Below are positions 52,434 through 59,809 of a stretch of 59,809 nucleotides of DNA, piece after piece. Where the stretch lies: positions 1-59,809 of the forward strand of contig JANLHZ010000171.1 of the NCBI GenBank assembly GCA_024653775.1, written 5' to 3'. A program made the translations under genes and the position numbers. Below the pieces are notes generated by a model. It saw only the letters and a program-made list of their open reading frames with translations, ran no database searches and had not been told where the DNA came from. How positions within the stretch are numbered: the stretch's first letter is position 1; every line of letters begins with the position of its first letter. The DNA is from Planctomycetota bacterium (lineage in GTDB: Bacteria > Planctomycetota > UBA8742 > JACQVU01 > JANLHZ01).

Positions 52434-52482
52434 GCGTAGCAGTCCCGCCAGCAAGACTCCTACTGCCCGAGAGAACACAATT

Positions 52483-54084
52483 CTACAGGCTCGATACGCC
52501 GGTCATCCGCGCTAGGCCGCGAAGGTGCGGGCCGCCGTTTCCGACCTTCATGGCCTGCATAGGCGCACCTTTGCCGCAGTTCGGGATGGGGTAGTTCTTG
52601 AAGTCGTTCCCCACGGCGTCAATGGACGTGAGGAAATCCTTCGAATCCGCGGTGATTCCTCCCGAGCGGTAAAGCTGCCCGATCTTGCCGTTCTCGATCT
52701 TGTACACGAGTTTCGCGGTGATGCGGAAGTTCTCGCGGCTTTCCGAGATCGATGGAATCTTGTTGCCCTTCACGTAGAAGCCGTCCTCGATTTCCGAGAT
52801 CATCTTTTCCGGGTCGTAGCTCCCGCCGAGGAAGACGACGTTGTTCATCCGGACGAGGGGGACGTAGCTCGCGTTCACCGCGCGCATGCATCCGTTTGGC
52901 GCGCCGCCCGCGGTTCCGTCGAACGCGCTCGAAAGGCGGTTCGCGGTTTCCCGACTGTTCTGGAAATCCACGAGCTTTCCTTCGTCGATCAGCAGCGTTC
53001 GCCTTGCGAGGGTTCCTTCCGCGTCGTACTTGTAGCCGCCGTAGCCGCCGATGGTGGGGTCCGCGGCGACGCTGATCAGCGGACTCGCGACCTGATGCCC
53101 GATCTGATTGTCCGCGAACGATCCGAAGAACCAGCTTCTTCCCGCGTACGCTGTTTCCATCTTGAGAATGCGGTCGGCCTCCGTCGGATGGCCGCAGATT
53201 TCGTGGACGAGGAGGGCGTTATACTGCGGGTCCGTGACGACGGGATACAGCTTCGACGGATCGATCCGAAGCGGCGGCGCCGAGCTTAGGAGCACCGTTT
53301 CGTCCGTGATTCTTAGCGCGAAGGTGCGGAAGTCCTCGCCGTACGGATTGACGCCGTGGAGTACCTCATAGCCCCTGCGGTCGCCGATGACGTCCCAGCT
53401 CGCTTCGCCGTTTTCGCCTGCGACGACGTACACGAGTCCCTGGGTCAGCGCGTATCCCTCGTCGATGTTCGCGCCCTCGGTGCTCTGGAATAGATCGCGG
53501 GTGCGTTGCAGCGTCACCTCGGCGACGTTGAACTTCACCTTCGGACTCCTGCGCATCATCTCCTTCGATACTTCCCGCGTAAGGTCCATCAGTTCGCCGT
53601 CGCTGATCGAATCCGGGTCGATGTCGAACGCCGCTGGGACGATCTCCTGGTGGATTTCCACCGGCGCAAGTTCAGAACTGACGATGCTGTCGGCGAGGCC
53701 TGGAAGACTTTCGCGGAAAATCTCTTTTTGCCTAGCTGAACTGCTTGCGCGGACGTGCGCGGTCGCGAGTCCTTCGGAAAGCAGGGACGCGACGTCATCC
53801 AGATCGACAATGCCGAAGTTCTGGCCAAAGAACCCCTGCGCCTTGACTCCGAGCCTGGAATTGGCGTTACCCGAAATCACGCGAATCCCGGCGTTGAGCG
53901 CCACGTCGTGCCGGAGTTCCTTCTCCTTGCCGCATTCGGCGAGCGCGCTTCGCTGGCTCGTCATCGAAATTCGAATGTCCGCGTAAGAAAGCCCGGCGTA
54001 TTTCGAGGGCGCTTCCGCGAGAAGGTGCGCGACGGTCTGTTTGGCATCGTCAAGGAGTTCGACGCTTTCGATGGAATCGTTCAT
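52483..54084 (-). CDS. tldD: TldD/PmbA-family metalloprotease, TldD-type
   Basis: A 533-residue cytosolic protein. The zinc motif HEICGHPTEAD (H294, E295, H299) is the HExxxH pattern of TldD; the remaining features (GTLARRTLLIDEGKLVDFQNSRETA, NGCMRAVNASYVPLVRMNNVVF, EMISEIEDGFYVKGNK) match the TldD C-terminal region. TldD forms a dimer with PmbA/TldE to degrade unfolded peptides or mature peptide antibiotics; no PmbA is adjacent. GGAAACA upstream gives a weak ribosome site. Two MITE copies flank this gene closely, one at each side. Confidence 0.93.
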   Translation of the reverse strand: MNDSIESVELLDDAKQTVAHLLAEAPSKYAGLSYADIRISMTSQRSALAECGKEKELRHDVALNAGIRVISGNANSRLGVKAQGFFGQNFGIVDLDDVASLLSEGLATAHVRASSSARQKEIFRESLPGLADSIVSSELAPVEIHQEIVPAAFDIDPDSISDGELMDLTREVSKEMMRRSPKVKFNVAEVTLQRTRDLFQSTEGANIDEGYALTQGLVYVVAGENGEASWDVIGDRRGYEVLHGVNPYGEDFRTFALRITDETVLLSSAPPLRIDPSKLYPVVTDPQYNALLVHEICGHPTEADRILKMETAYAGRSWFFGSFADNQIGHQVASPLISVAADPTIGGYGGYKYDAEGTLARRTLLIDEGKLVDFQNSRETANRLSSAFDGTAGGAPNGCMRAVNASYVPLVRMNNVVFLGGSYDPEKMISEIEDGFYVKGNKIPSISESRENFRITAKLVYKIENGKIGQLYRSGGITADSKDFLTSIDAVGNDFKNYPIPNCGKGAPMQAMKVGNGGPHLRGLARMTGVSSL

Positions 54085-54102
54085 TGTTTCCGCCGTTCGT
54101 TT

Positions 54103-54287
54103 AAGGAGTCGTAAAACAATAACTTGCTAAATATCGCGCTCAGAGTTGCGTCAGGTTCGCATTGCACGAGGAAGCCAAACCGGAGTCGTAGCCATAGTTC
54201 CGTCGAGGATTTGGCGACCGAGAGCGATGTGAAAATGGCGTGAATATGAGATGCGAGATTTGGTCAGTTATTGTTTTACGACTCCTA
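54103..54287. mobile_element. about 180-bp MITE (copy 3, inverted)
   Basis: Ends TAAGGAGTCGTAAAACAATA and TATTGTTTTACGACTCCTAA. Read on the minus strand the interior aligns with copy 1 along its whole length (GGAACTATGGCTACGACTCC shared). It lies 18 bp upstream of the tldD start, so it could carry or alter its promoter. Confidence 0.85.
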
Positions 54288-54512
54288 AGAATGATCAAGG
54301 TTATATTGTCCAGATATTAACGAAGAACACAAAATTTTATCAGCGGATTCCGGTGAACGCATTAGAAAGTACAAATTTGATTTACGAAGCCCGCAGGCGA
54401 TCTGTATCTGTAAGGATGGAATTGGATCGTCATCGGACTCGATTTCGATTGGTATCGAGTCTTTGGAAACCGTCGATTTCCGTCTGCCAATATTTGCGAA
54501 TTTCGTGGTTCA

Positions 54513-55439
54513 ATGAAGGAAGCTGAAGTCATTATCGTCGGCGCGGGACCTGCAGGAGTGGCCTGCGCAGTGCAACTCAAACGAACCTCATTCGATGTCC
54601 TCGTCATCGAAAAGCGCAGGGTCGGCGGTCGAGCGTGGCAGGCGGGCGCGGTCGAAAACCTCGCAGGCTGGACGAGCCTTCCCGGCGAGCAGATCGCCGC
54701 GCAGATGAACGATCAGCTTGCGCACTGGAAAATCCCCGTGGAGTTCGCGGAGGTGACTAAAGTGACCGGAGATCGTGGCACGGGCATCCTGCCCGTGGAA
54801 AATCACGGACGAGACGTCCGTGCCACTCGCTACATTTTGCACGCCGAGGACGGTCCGGCGTTCGAGTCGAAGGTGGTCGTCATCGCAACGGGAGTCACGC
54901 CAAAGGTGCCGGAGGTCGCTCCGCCGCTAGACCCGGACGCGCGTCGCGTCTACTATAACGTCCTCGACATCCCGTACTGCGAAAACAAGCGCATCGGCAT
55001 AATCGGCTCGGGCGACGTCGCGTTCGATTACGCGCTCAGCGTCTGCGATAGGCACAATGTCACGATCCTCGTCCGTAGCGAGCGCCTGTCAGCGATCCCG
55101 CTGCTGATCGAGCGCGCGGAATCGAAGCCCGGTATCGAAATCCTGCGAAACCACGCGTCGAACAGAATCGAGCCGTTCGCGGAGAAAGTCGAGGTCGAAA
55201 TCGCGCAGACCGGCAAGACGCTTACATTCGATTACCTTGTAATCGCGATCGGAAGTGAAGCATCGTTGCCGTTAATCGAAGGAATTGACAGAATACCGGG
55301 GGACGAGCTGCGATTGGCTCCGTCGCTTTACGTGATCGGGGACGCGGCTCACATAGGTTTCAGGCAAATTTCAATCGCAATGGGTGACGGCCTCAGGGTC
55401 GCGATGACGATTACGGAGAACAGGACAAGACATGGATAA
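54513..55439 (+). CDS. thioredoxin-reductase-like flavoprotein without CxxC, carrying an in-frame repeat insertion
   Basis: A 308-residue FAD/NAD(P)-dependent reductase of the thioredoxin reductase/FNR-like fold: FAD motif VGAGPAG (about 9-15), GGRAWQAGAVENLAG, an NAD(P) motif IGSGDVAFDYA (about 164-174) and a C-terminal FAD motif VIGDAAHIG. The CxxC pair of true thioredoxin reductases is missing (LDIPYCENKRIG holds a single Cys), so it more likely passes electrons to another protein. At residues about 88-105 the peptide GTGILPVENHGRDVRATRY is encoded by a palindromic repeat inserted in frame. GGAAG upstream supports the ATG. Its last codons overlap the radical SAM gene by eight bases. Confidence 0.85.
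   Translation: MKEAEVIIVGAGPAGVACAVQLKRTSFDVLVIEKRRVGGRAWQAGAVENLAGWTSLPGEQIAAQMNDQLAHWKIPVEFAEVTKVTGDRGTGILPVENHGRDVRATRYILHAEDGPAFESKVVVIATGVTPKVPEVAPPLDPDARRVYYNVLDIPYCENKRIGIIGSGDVAFDYALSVCDRHNVTILVRSERLSAIPLLIERAESKPGIEILRNHASNRIEPFAEKVEVEIAQTGKTLTFDYLVIAIGSEASLPLIEGIDRIPGDELRLAPSLYVIGDAAHIGFRQISIAMGDGLRVAMTITENRTRHG
54774..54826. repeat. hairpin-pair repeat inserted in frame within the flavoprotein gene
   Basis: CGTGGCACGGGCATCCTGCC then CGTGG and CACGGACGAGACGTCCGTG (54804-54822): the same hairpin pair as at 43464-43527. Here it is read through in frame and adds about 18 residues between two strands of the FAD domain. Confidence 0.85.
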
Positions 55440-56391
55440 TGTTGTCAAACTCAAATGGCAGGAAGATCTGGCGACCCTGTATCTGGGCGAATTCCGCAAG
55501 GATGGAGATCCGAACGCGGAACCCGACGTGATCGAATTCGTGGAATCGCGCCAGCCGCCGAAGACGAAGGCGGAGAAGTGGGTGCTCATCATCTCGACGA
55601 TGGCGGGATGTCCGGTGAAGTGCAAGTTCTGCGACGCCGGAAGCTACTTCCGAAGGAACCTCACCTCCGCGGAAATCATCGAGCAGGTAGACTACCTCGT
55701 CAGCGAGCACTATCCAGATTGGCACGTTCCGGCGAAGCAGTTCAAAATCCACTTCGCGCGGATGGGCGATCCGATCCTGAATAACGATATGCTCGAAGTG
55801 CTTCGCGTCCTTCCCGGAAGGTATAACGCGCCAGGGCTGTTCCCGAGCCTTTCGAGCGCGGGTCCGTGGGCGGATACCTGCGTCAAATGGATCGAGGAAG
55901 TGAAGACGATCAAAGACGAACTCTACGGCAGGAACTTCCAGTTCCAGTTCTCGCTGCACACGACGAACGAAAAGCGCCGCCGAGAGCTGATCCCCGTGAA
56001 GACGATGCCCTTCGAGATGATGGCAGACCTGGGCGCGAAGCTGTTCACGAAAGGCGACCGCAAGATCACGCTGAACTTCGCGCTCATGAAGGACGTTGAG
56101 GTCGAGCCTGCGGTCGTCGCTAAGTATTTCGACCCAGAGTATTTCTACGTCAAGATGACGCCGCTGAACCCGACGAGGAAAGCCGCGGATAACGATCTTG
56201 AAAGCGCGATCACCGAGGAGGATCTCAGTTTCGCGTGGGAGCTTCGCGATGGATTCCGCGCCTACGGATTCGATTCGGACCTTAGCTGGGGCGATAGCGA
56301 GGAGAACCGCCTCGAAACCAACTGCGGGCAGTACGCGACGGAAGTCCAGGAACGACGCGGTCAGCGCGCCCTCGTTGCTGCGACGGTTTGA
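55432..56391 (+). CDS. radical SAM protein related to RlmN/Cfr methyltransferases
   Basis: A 319-residue radical SAM enzyme. The cluster motif is GCPVKCKFCDAG (C60, C64, C67). Around it, RNLTSAEIIEQVDYLV and RMGDPILNNDMLEVLRVL parallel RNLT-x-EII-x-QV and GMGEPLLN of RlmN, and ETNCGQYA (C298) matches the methyl-carrying Cys of the RlmN/Cfr CGQL motif. It therefore probably methylates an RNA or another sp2 carbon, but the short N terminus and altered motifs set it apart from true RlmN. It overlaps the upstream flavoprotein gene by eight bases, implying a reductase partner that could reduce its iron-sulfur cluster. A tail hairpin follows its stop. Confidence 0.85.
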   Translation: MDNVVKLKWQEDLATLYLGEFRKDGDPNAEPDVIEFVESRQPPKTKAEKWVLIISTMAGCPVKCKFCDAGSYFRRNLTSAEIIEQVDYLVSEHYPDWHVPAKQFKIHFARMGDPILNNDMLEVLRVLPGRYNAPGLFPSLSSAGPWADTCVKWIEEVKTIKDELYGRNFQFQFSLHTTNEKRRRELIPVKTMPFEMMADLGAKLFTKGDRKITLNFALMKDVEVEPAVVAKYFDPEYFYVKMTPLNPTRKAADNDLESAITEEDLSFAWELRDGFRAYGFDSDLSWGDSEENRLETNCGQYATEVQERRGQRALVAATV

Positions 56392-56401
56392 GCCAAACAT
56401 T

Positions 56402-56434
56402 ACATTATATTCGTACCGTCTACGAATTTAATGT
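56402..56434 (+). repeat. gene-tail hairpin (copy i), after the radical SAM gene
   Basis: ACATTATATTCGTACCGTCT then ACGAATTTAATGT: 13-bp stem with one T-T mismatch, 7-base loop. It begins ten bases after the stop codon. Confidence 0.85.
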
Positions 56435-56499
56435 AATGTTTTTGTGTCAGTTCACCGAACCTTTGCGATGGTTCTATTGTCGCGCAAATCCATAGATGC

Positions 56500-56639
56500 A
56501 ACTGTTCACGGGGTAGTTCGCAGTCTATAACGGGAATCTGTTCGTAGTGTGCTCGTGAGAGCATGTTTTCCAGATAGTAGAGGATCGAAGAAGCGCCTTA
56601 CGGCGCCACTACGAACGCGAACTACCCCGTGAAACAGTT
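56500..56639. mobile_element. MITE-like element, TAACTGTTCACGG family (copy 2)
   Basis: Inverted ends AACTGTTCACGGGGTAGTTC and its complement (GAACTACCCCGTGAAACAGTT, one extra A). Interior words match 39915-40043. The 8-bp word CCATAGAT flanks both sides (56490-56497 and 56642-56649) and may be a target-site duplication. Confidence 0.8.
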
Positions 56640-56660
56640 ACCCATAGATACAGATAGTTC

Positions 56661-57587
56661 CTACGGCAGTCGGTTGCGCTGGCGGTCTTCACAGCCGGAG
56701 AGTCTTGCTTCGATCGTCGCTTTGAAGTTATCGACGCCCGGGATCTCGCTGTAGTTGCGAAGGATCGTGCGGTACGTATCCCTGGCGCGCTCGACGTCGT
56801 GGAACATTTCGAAGCAGAGACCGAGCCAGTATTCCACCTGCCCGTTCTTGACCACGTCCGCGTCCGGGAAGTGCTCCTTCAGAACCATGAGCCAGACGTA
56901 CGCGTCGCGAGTGTTTTTCATATACTGATCGTTGAAATAAAGATTGATCAGCGCCTGGATGGTAGCGATGTCCTTCGGATTATCCTTCCATTTTCTGAGG
57001 AAGTCGCGCTCCTGATCCGCCGGTGCGCGCCATCCCTGGACCGCGGTGTCGATCTGCTGGTGGGCTCCGCCGCCTGGAGGGATCTTCTGCTTTTCATTGA
57101 CGAGGAATTGAATCCCCGTGTCGGCATCGACGAGGAAATACTGCGCCTTAGCGACGACGAGCACGTCCTTGCGCTGACGAACGCTCGGGTGCTGGACGTA
57201 CTTCGGGTCGGCCATTATGAGCTGAGCTTCTTCGATGGCGTTTTCGGGCTGGCAGGTGTCGAGATAAAGCGCGGCAAGCGCGAACGGATCCGCGGAATCC
57301 TTCTGCGCCATCGCCCACACTATGCAGCGGTTTATCTGTTGTCTCGCGCGGCGGTTGTAATCGCTCACGTATCCGCGCTTCGCCCGCTCGATTTCCTGAG
57401 CGAAAGAGTCCAGAGCTTCCGCGCTCATAGCGACTCTCGCCTCCTCCTCCATCTCGGTTATGGAAGGCGGATTCCAGCGTTCCCTGCGATAGCCGTCTCC
57501 CCGTTCCTCCTCCGCGAGTGCTTCAGCCGCGAAGAAGGCCATGAACAAAATCGCGAACAACGCGGCGGTTTTCGGGGAAAGTCTCAC
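56661..57587 (-). CDS. exported TPR-like protein, unknown function
   Basis: A 308-residue protein with a Sec signal peptide (residues 1-25, cleavage near ALA-EE). Helical pairs in the mature part look TPR-like (PFALAALYLDTCQPENAIEEAQ, KDIATIQALINLYFNDQYMKN, EYWLGLCFEMFHDVERARDTYRT). A Gly/Pro-rich PPGGGAHQQ loop sits in the middle. The start is GTG preceded by GGAG. It lies 32 bp after the lipoprotein gene and is probably in the same operon. Likely a periplasmic scaffold; no catalytic motif is seen. Confidence 0.75.
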   Translation of the reverse strand: MRLSPKTAALFAILFMAFFAAEALAEEERGDGYRRERWNPPSITEMEEEARVAMSAEALDSFAQEIERAKRGYVSDYNRRARQQINRCIVWAMAQKDSADPFALAALYLDTCQPENAIEEAQLIMADPKYVQHPSVRQRKDVLVVAKAQYFLVDADTGIQFLVNEKQKIPPGGGAHQQIDTAVQGWRAPADQERDFLRKWKDNPKDIATIQALINLYFNDQYMKNTRDAYVWLMVLKEHFPDADVVKNGQVEYWLGLCFEMFHDVERARDTYRTILRNYSEIPGVDNFKATIEARLSGCEDRQRNRLP

Positions 57588-57619
57588 GATATGCTCCGTC
57601 GATAAATCGTTTGCGGATT

Positions 57620-58894
57620 TCAGAACTGTGGAACGTATCCTCCGGGCGGAACCGTCCCGGATTTAAGCGCGTTCAAGAGATCCATCTGGGCCTGACTTGT
57701 ACCCATGAATCCGATCCACGCGGCACCTTTCGAGGCGAGAAGATGCGCGACACCGTTGTAAGGCTCGATGCGCGTCGCGCGATAGAAATTGAGCATCATC
57801 GCGCGACCGTCCGCGTCCATCCCGTTCAGCGCGTACAGCGAGTCCAGAACTCCGAGGCCGACGTAACCCATCGCGTCGCCGAGGTTCCGGGCGGTTTCGA
57901 GGAAGGTCTTCGCCGTGCCCGGATCGGTGGCGAGGTGAAGCAGCCCCATCGCGGCGTTGAAGCTCTTGTTTTGCGCGTACAGCGCTTCGCCCGTTTTCAG
58001 GAACTGGATCGCCTGACCGACGTTGTTCGCGTCGAAGTTCTGCGCGAGCATGTTCGCGGTGTCCCTGATTTTGGCTGAAAGGCTCGCGTCGATGTCGGGA
58101 CGGGCGACGATCGCGCGGAGTCCCTCGCGGATCGCGACGCTATACGCGGTGGTCCACGCCTCCGCGCTGATCGCGGCTGCGTCGAAAGCGACCTCGACGC
58201 CGTCGTCGAAAAGGAATGCACGGGCGAAATCTACCGCGGCCTTGTCGATCTTTCTCTGCGCCACATAGAGCCGTCCACGGGTGCGAAGGAAATCCGGGTT
58301 CGAAACGTTCGCGGCTTCGATTCTGCCGAGGATCTGCTCGGCGCCGACTAGATCGTTCGATGACATACTCGTCTGAGCGTCCTGCAGAGTCGGCGCGGCT
58401 TCCTCCATCTGAAGCGCGTCCAGCTCAGTCGGCCACGCGGGGCAGGGCTGGAATTTCTCGCCTTGCTCCCAGTTGGTGCTTTCGTCCGTTGCAGAGTCAG
58501 TTACTGTCTTGCCGAAGCGCACGCCTTCGTTCGTGAATTCGATACGGAACACGGACTTGTTCTCGAACGGAACCTCGATCTGAACCATCTGGCCCTGAAT
58601 CAGCGCCTTGACGTTGCTAACTCCGTATTTTACCCTCGTAGACCAACTCTGTCTAGCGGGAACCTTCACGAGTTTGTCGCCCATGAATGCGACGTACGCG
58701 TCGCCGTCCGTGTTGTTGACGATGAGCAGAGGGTTGTCCGCCGGATTCTGTGATACAGGTACCGTGGGAACGTTCGCTTGTACACTTGCCGCGGGATTAG
58801 CAGGCGGCGGGGTTTCCTCTTCGCCGCCGAAGATGAAACATCCTGAAAGCGAAAACATGGATGCGAGCACCAGAACCTGGAATTTTGAGTTCAT
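57620..58894 (-). CDS. TPR-like lipoprotein with N-terminal beta domain
   Basis: A 424-residue lipoprotein. The leader ends in lipobox SLSGC (Cys near 18), followed by a Pro/Ala-rich linker. Residues about 55-130 form a beta-rich domain (PLLIVNNTDGDAYVAFMGDKLV, SVFRIEFTNEGVRF); the rest are TPR-like helices (RGRLYVAQRKIDKAAVDFARAF, AQNKSFNAAMGLLHLA) and a Gly/Leu-rich end. I start at the ATG at 58894, which has AGAGG upstream and puts the lipobox in place. It is followed by the TPR-like exported protein 32 bp on, so the two probably act together at the envelope. Confidence 0.78.
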   Translation of the reverse strand: MNSKFQVLVLASMFSLSGCFIFGGEEETPPPANPAASVQANVPTVPVSQNPADNPLLIVNNTDGDAYVAFMGDKLVKVPARQSWSTRVKYGVSNVKALIQGQMVQIEVPFENKSVFRIEFTNEGVRFGKTVTDSATDESTNWEQGEKFQPCPAWPTELDALQMEEAAPTLQDAQTSMSSNDLVGAEQILGRIEAANVSNPDFLRTRGRLYVAQRKIDKAAVDFARAFLFDDGVEVAFDAAAISAEAWTTAYSVAIREGLRAIVARPDIDASLSAKIRDTANMLAQNFDANNVGQAIQFLKTGEALYAQNKSFNAAMGLLHLATDPGTAKTFLETARNLGDAMGYVGLGVLDSLYALNGMDADGRAMMLNFYRATRIEPYNGVAHLLASKGAAWIGFMGTSQAQMDLLNALKSGTVPPGGYVPQF

Positions 58895-59318
58895 AATAAC
58901 CTCTATATCGGCGACCGGAGATTCCGGTCTCATAATGGGGAGACTGTTTTCAGCGTCCAATGACCTTCGAAGTTTAACAGTTTTCAGAAATCCATGCAAC
59001 GTCATAATAATCGAACGCGGCGCAGAACTCGAACCACGAGTATTTCGGTTGCGGATTCAAGTTCGACGGTTGGAATGGCTGGAATCTCGCAGATCAACTG
59101 TCGACGGGACAGTTTTGCCTCGCATTGAGAACGGGGTTGATTAGGTCAAGCAACTCTAACATACATTACAAGATAGCGTTTTTTATAATAATTATTATAT
59201 ATGTTTTACTACAAGACTTATATTGAAATTATCAGTAAATCTATTTTATCGACACTATATTTACTATTATGTATGTTTAGTGATGCATTTTTACTGGAAA
59301 ACTGATGTTGTCCGACGT
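58895..59318. other. AT-rich intergenic region, no gene seen
   Basis: The first about 260 bases are ordinary upstream DNA of the TPR-like lipoprotein gene; 59155-59280 is strongly AT-rich (TTTTTTATAATAATTATTAT). I see no tRNA, ORF or hairpin that I can support here. Confidence 0.5.
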
Positions 59319-59555
59319 TTACGTCGAATGATCCGTGAGCCTGATGTAGCTTCTTCTCAAATTTGCTGCGAAGGATTTATCGAGCAATTCCAGCAGGCTG
59401 TAGATTTCTGGATCGTTATTGCGAACGCTTTCGAACTCGTAGCGTTCGACTCTGAGTTGATCCTCGTCCATTTCCGCAATGTCGAAAACGATGTCCCTGA
59501 ACTCGTCGTTCGCGAGCATTTCTTCAATAACCGAATTTCCGCTGAATAGAAACAT
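59319..59555 (-). CDS. small acidic protein, unknown
   Basis: A 78-residue acidic, largely helical protein (VIEEMLANDEFRDIVFDIAE, then NDPEIYSLLELLDKSF). AAGG lies six bases before the ATG, which is the best support that it is real. I know no family. A plus-strand ORF (59223-59549) overlaps it almost fully but has a composition more like an antisense shadow. Confidence is limited by the small size. Confidence 0.45.
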   Translation of the reverse strand: MFLFSGNSVIEEMLANDEFRDIVFDIAEMDEDQLRVERYEFESVRNNDPEIYSLLELLDKSFAANLRRSYIRLTDHST

Positions 59556-59711
59556 GGCGCACCTTCATAGAGTCTGGTGGTGATAACGATTCGTAACCGA
59601 TTAATTATGATATGCGGTTAGTCTATTACGAAGTGATGCCGAAGTCCAGCAAAATCCTGACCCGGGTACATTCCGACTCATTCGACTTTGGGGACGGCCA
59701 ACAGATTTAGG

Positions 59712-59809
59712 GTAAGTGTTCACGGGGTAGATCGCAGTCTATAGCGGGATTCTGTTCGTAGTGTGCTCGTGAGAGCATATTTTCGCGGTGTGGTGGATCA
59801 AAGAAACGC
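59712..59809. mobile_element. MITE-like element, TAACTGTTCACGG family (copy 3, cut by window end)
   Basis: Begins GGTAAGTGTTCACGGGGTAG and continues with GTGTGCTCGTGAGAGCAT, matching copies 1 and 2. The right inverted end would lie beyond the window. Confidence 0.75.

Noticed and set aside
54251-54526. 91-residue ORF upstream of the flavoprotein gene
   Set aside because: It begins inside a MITE, overlaps the flavoprotein start, and has no coherent motif or ribosome site.
59223-59549. 108-residue plus-strand ORF near the right edge
   Set aside because: It overlaps the small minus-strand ORF at 59319-59555, has no ribosome site, and its first part is read from AT-rich non-coding DNA.

Overview
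The window looks like a chromosomal segment of a flagellated, diderm (Gram-negative-type) bacterium with GC-rich coding DNA. A TonB-dependent receptor, several lipobox-bearing lipoproteins and Sec-type signal peptides point to an outer membrane. The gene mix (pyrophosphate-energised proton pump, GH57 branching enzyme, HRDISPKN-type Ser/Thr kinase, V4R sensor kinase, type III-A Csm proteins, giant flagellins) suits a deep-branching, mostly uncultured lineage better than a well-studied model phylum. I do not assign a phylum from sequence alone.

Layout. 1-650: tRNA-Gln(CTG), tRNA-Glu(CTC) and tRNA-Phe(GAA), with a 97-bp palindromic element between the last two. 711-6530: GH57 glucan branching enzyme, a small lipoprotein, and a long membrane pyrophosphatase. 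6958-9855: a 965-residue flagellin carrying an HEVGH metalloprotease-like domain. 9998-15068: a HEAT/TPR exported protein, then a compact csm5-csm4-csm3 cluster with no cas10, csm2, cas6, adaptation genes or repeat array nearby. 15413-19027: an orphan hydantoinase-B-type gene followed by a defence-like island (PIN toxin/small antitoxin, antitoxin/MazF-like toxin, HEPN-like protein) bordered by repeats. 19285-30239: MoaD/ThiS-like carrier, BNR-repeat protein, NHL-repeat lipoprotein, S41 protease operon, GT2 glycosyltransferase and a DUF3095 cyclase-like protein. 30247-39898: a hybrid V4R/PAS/GAF histidine kinase and a 2089-residue giant flagellin. 40147-59809: housekeeping genes (lpdA, cation diffusion facilitator, guaA, TldD), a TonB receptor, a Ser/Thr kinase, lipoproteins, a flavin reductase/radical SAM gene pair and two TPR-type exported proteins.

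Non-coding DNA is unusually rich in small repeats. The most striking is a hairpin of about 33 bp with core ATTCGTGCCGTCTACGAAT. It occurs nine times; eight copies sit 0-45 nt after a stop codon, always in the same orientation relative to that gene, which suggests a 3'-end RNA element. Others are an about 180-bp MITE family (three copies, one split by a 448-bp element with 16-bp inverted ends and a 10-bp target duplication), an about 130-140-bp MITE family (three copies), GTGCC-GGCAC palindromes, and hairpins whose stems change while a GAGAC loop stays constant. One such hairpin cluster is inserted in frame inside a flavoprotein gene.

The best candidates for new biology are the gene-tail hairpin family, the pair of modified flagellins (one protease-bearing, one giant with 92-residue and 20-residue repeats), the Cas10-less csm cluster, and the overlapping flavin reductase/RlmN-like radical SAM pair. 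All functional statements are homology judgements made by reading; no database search was run.
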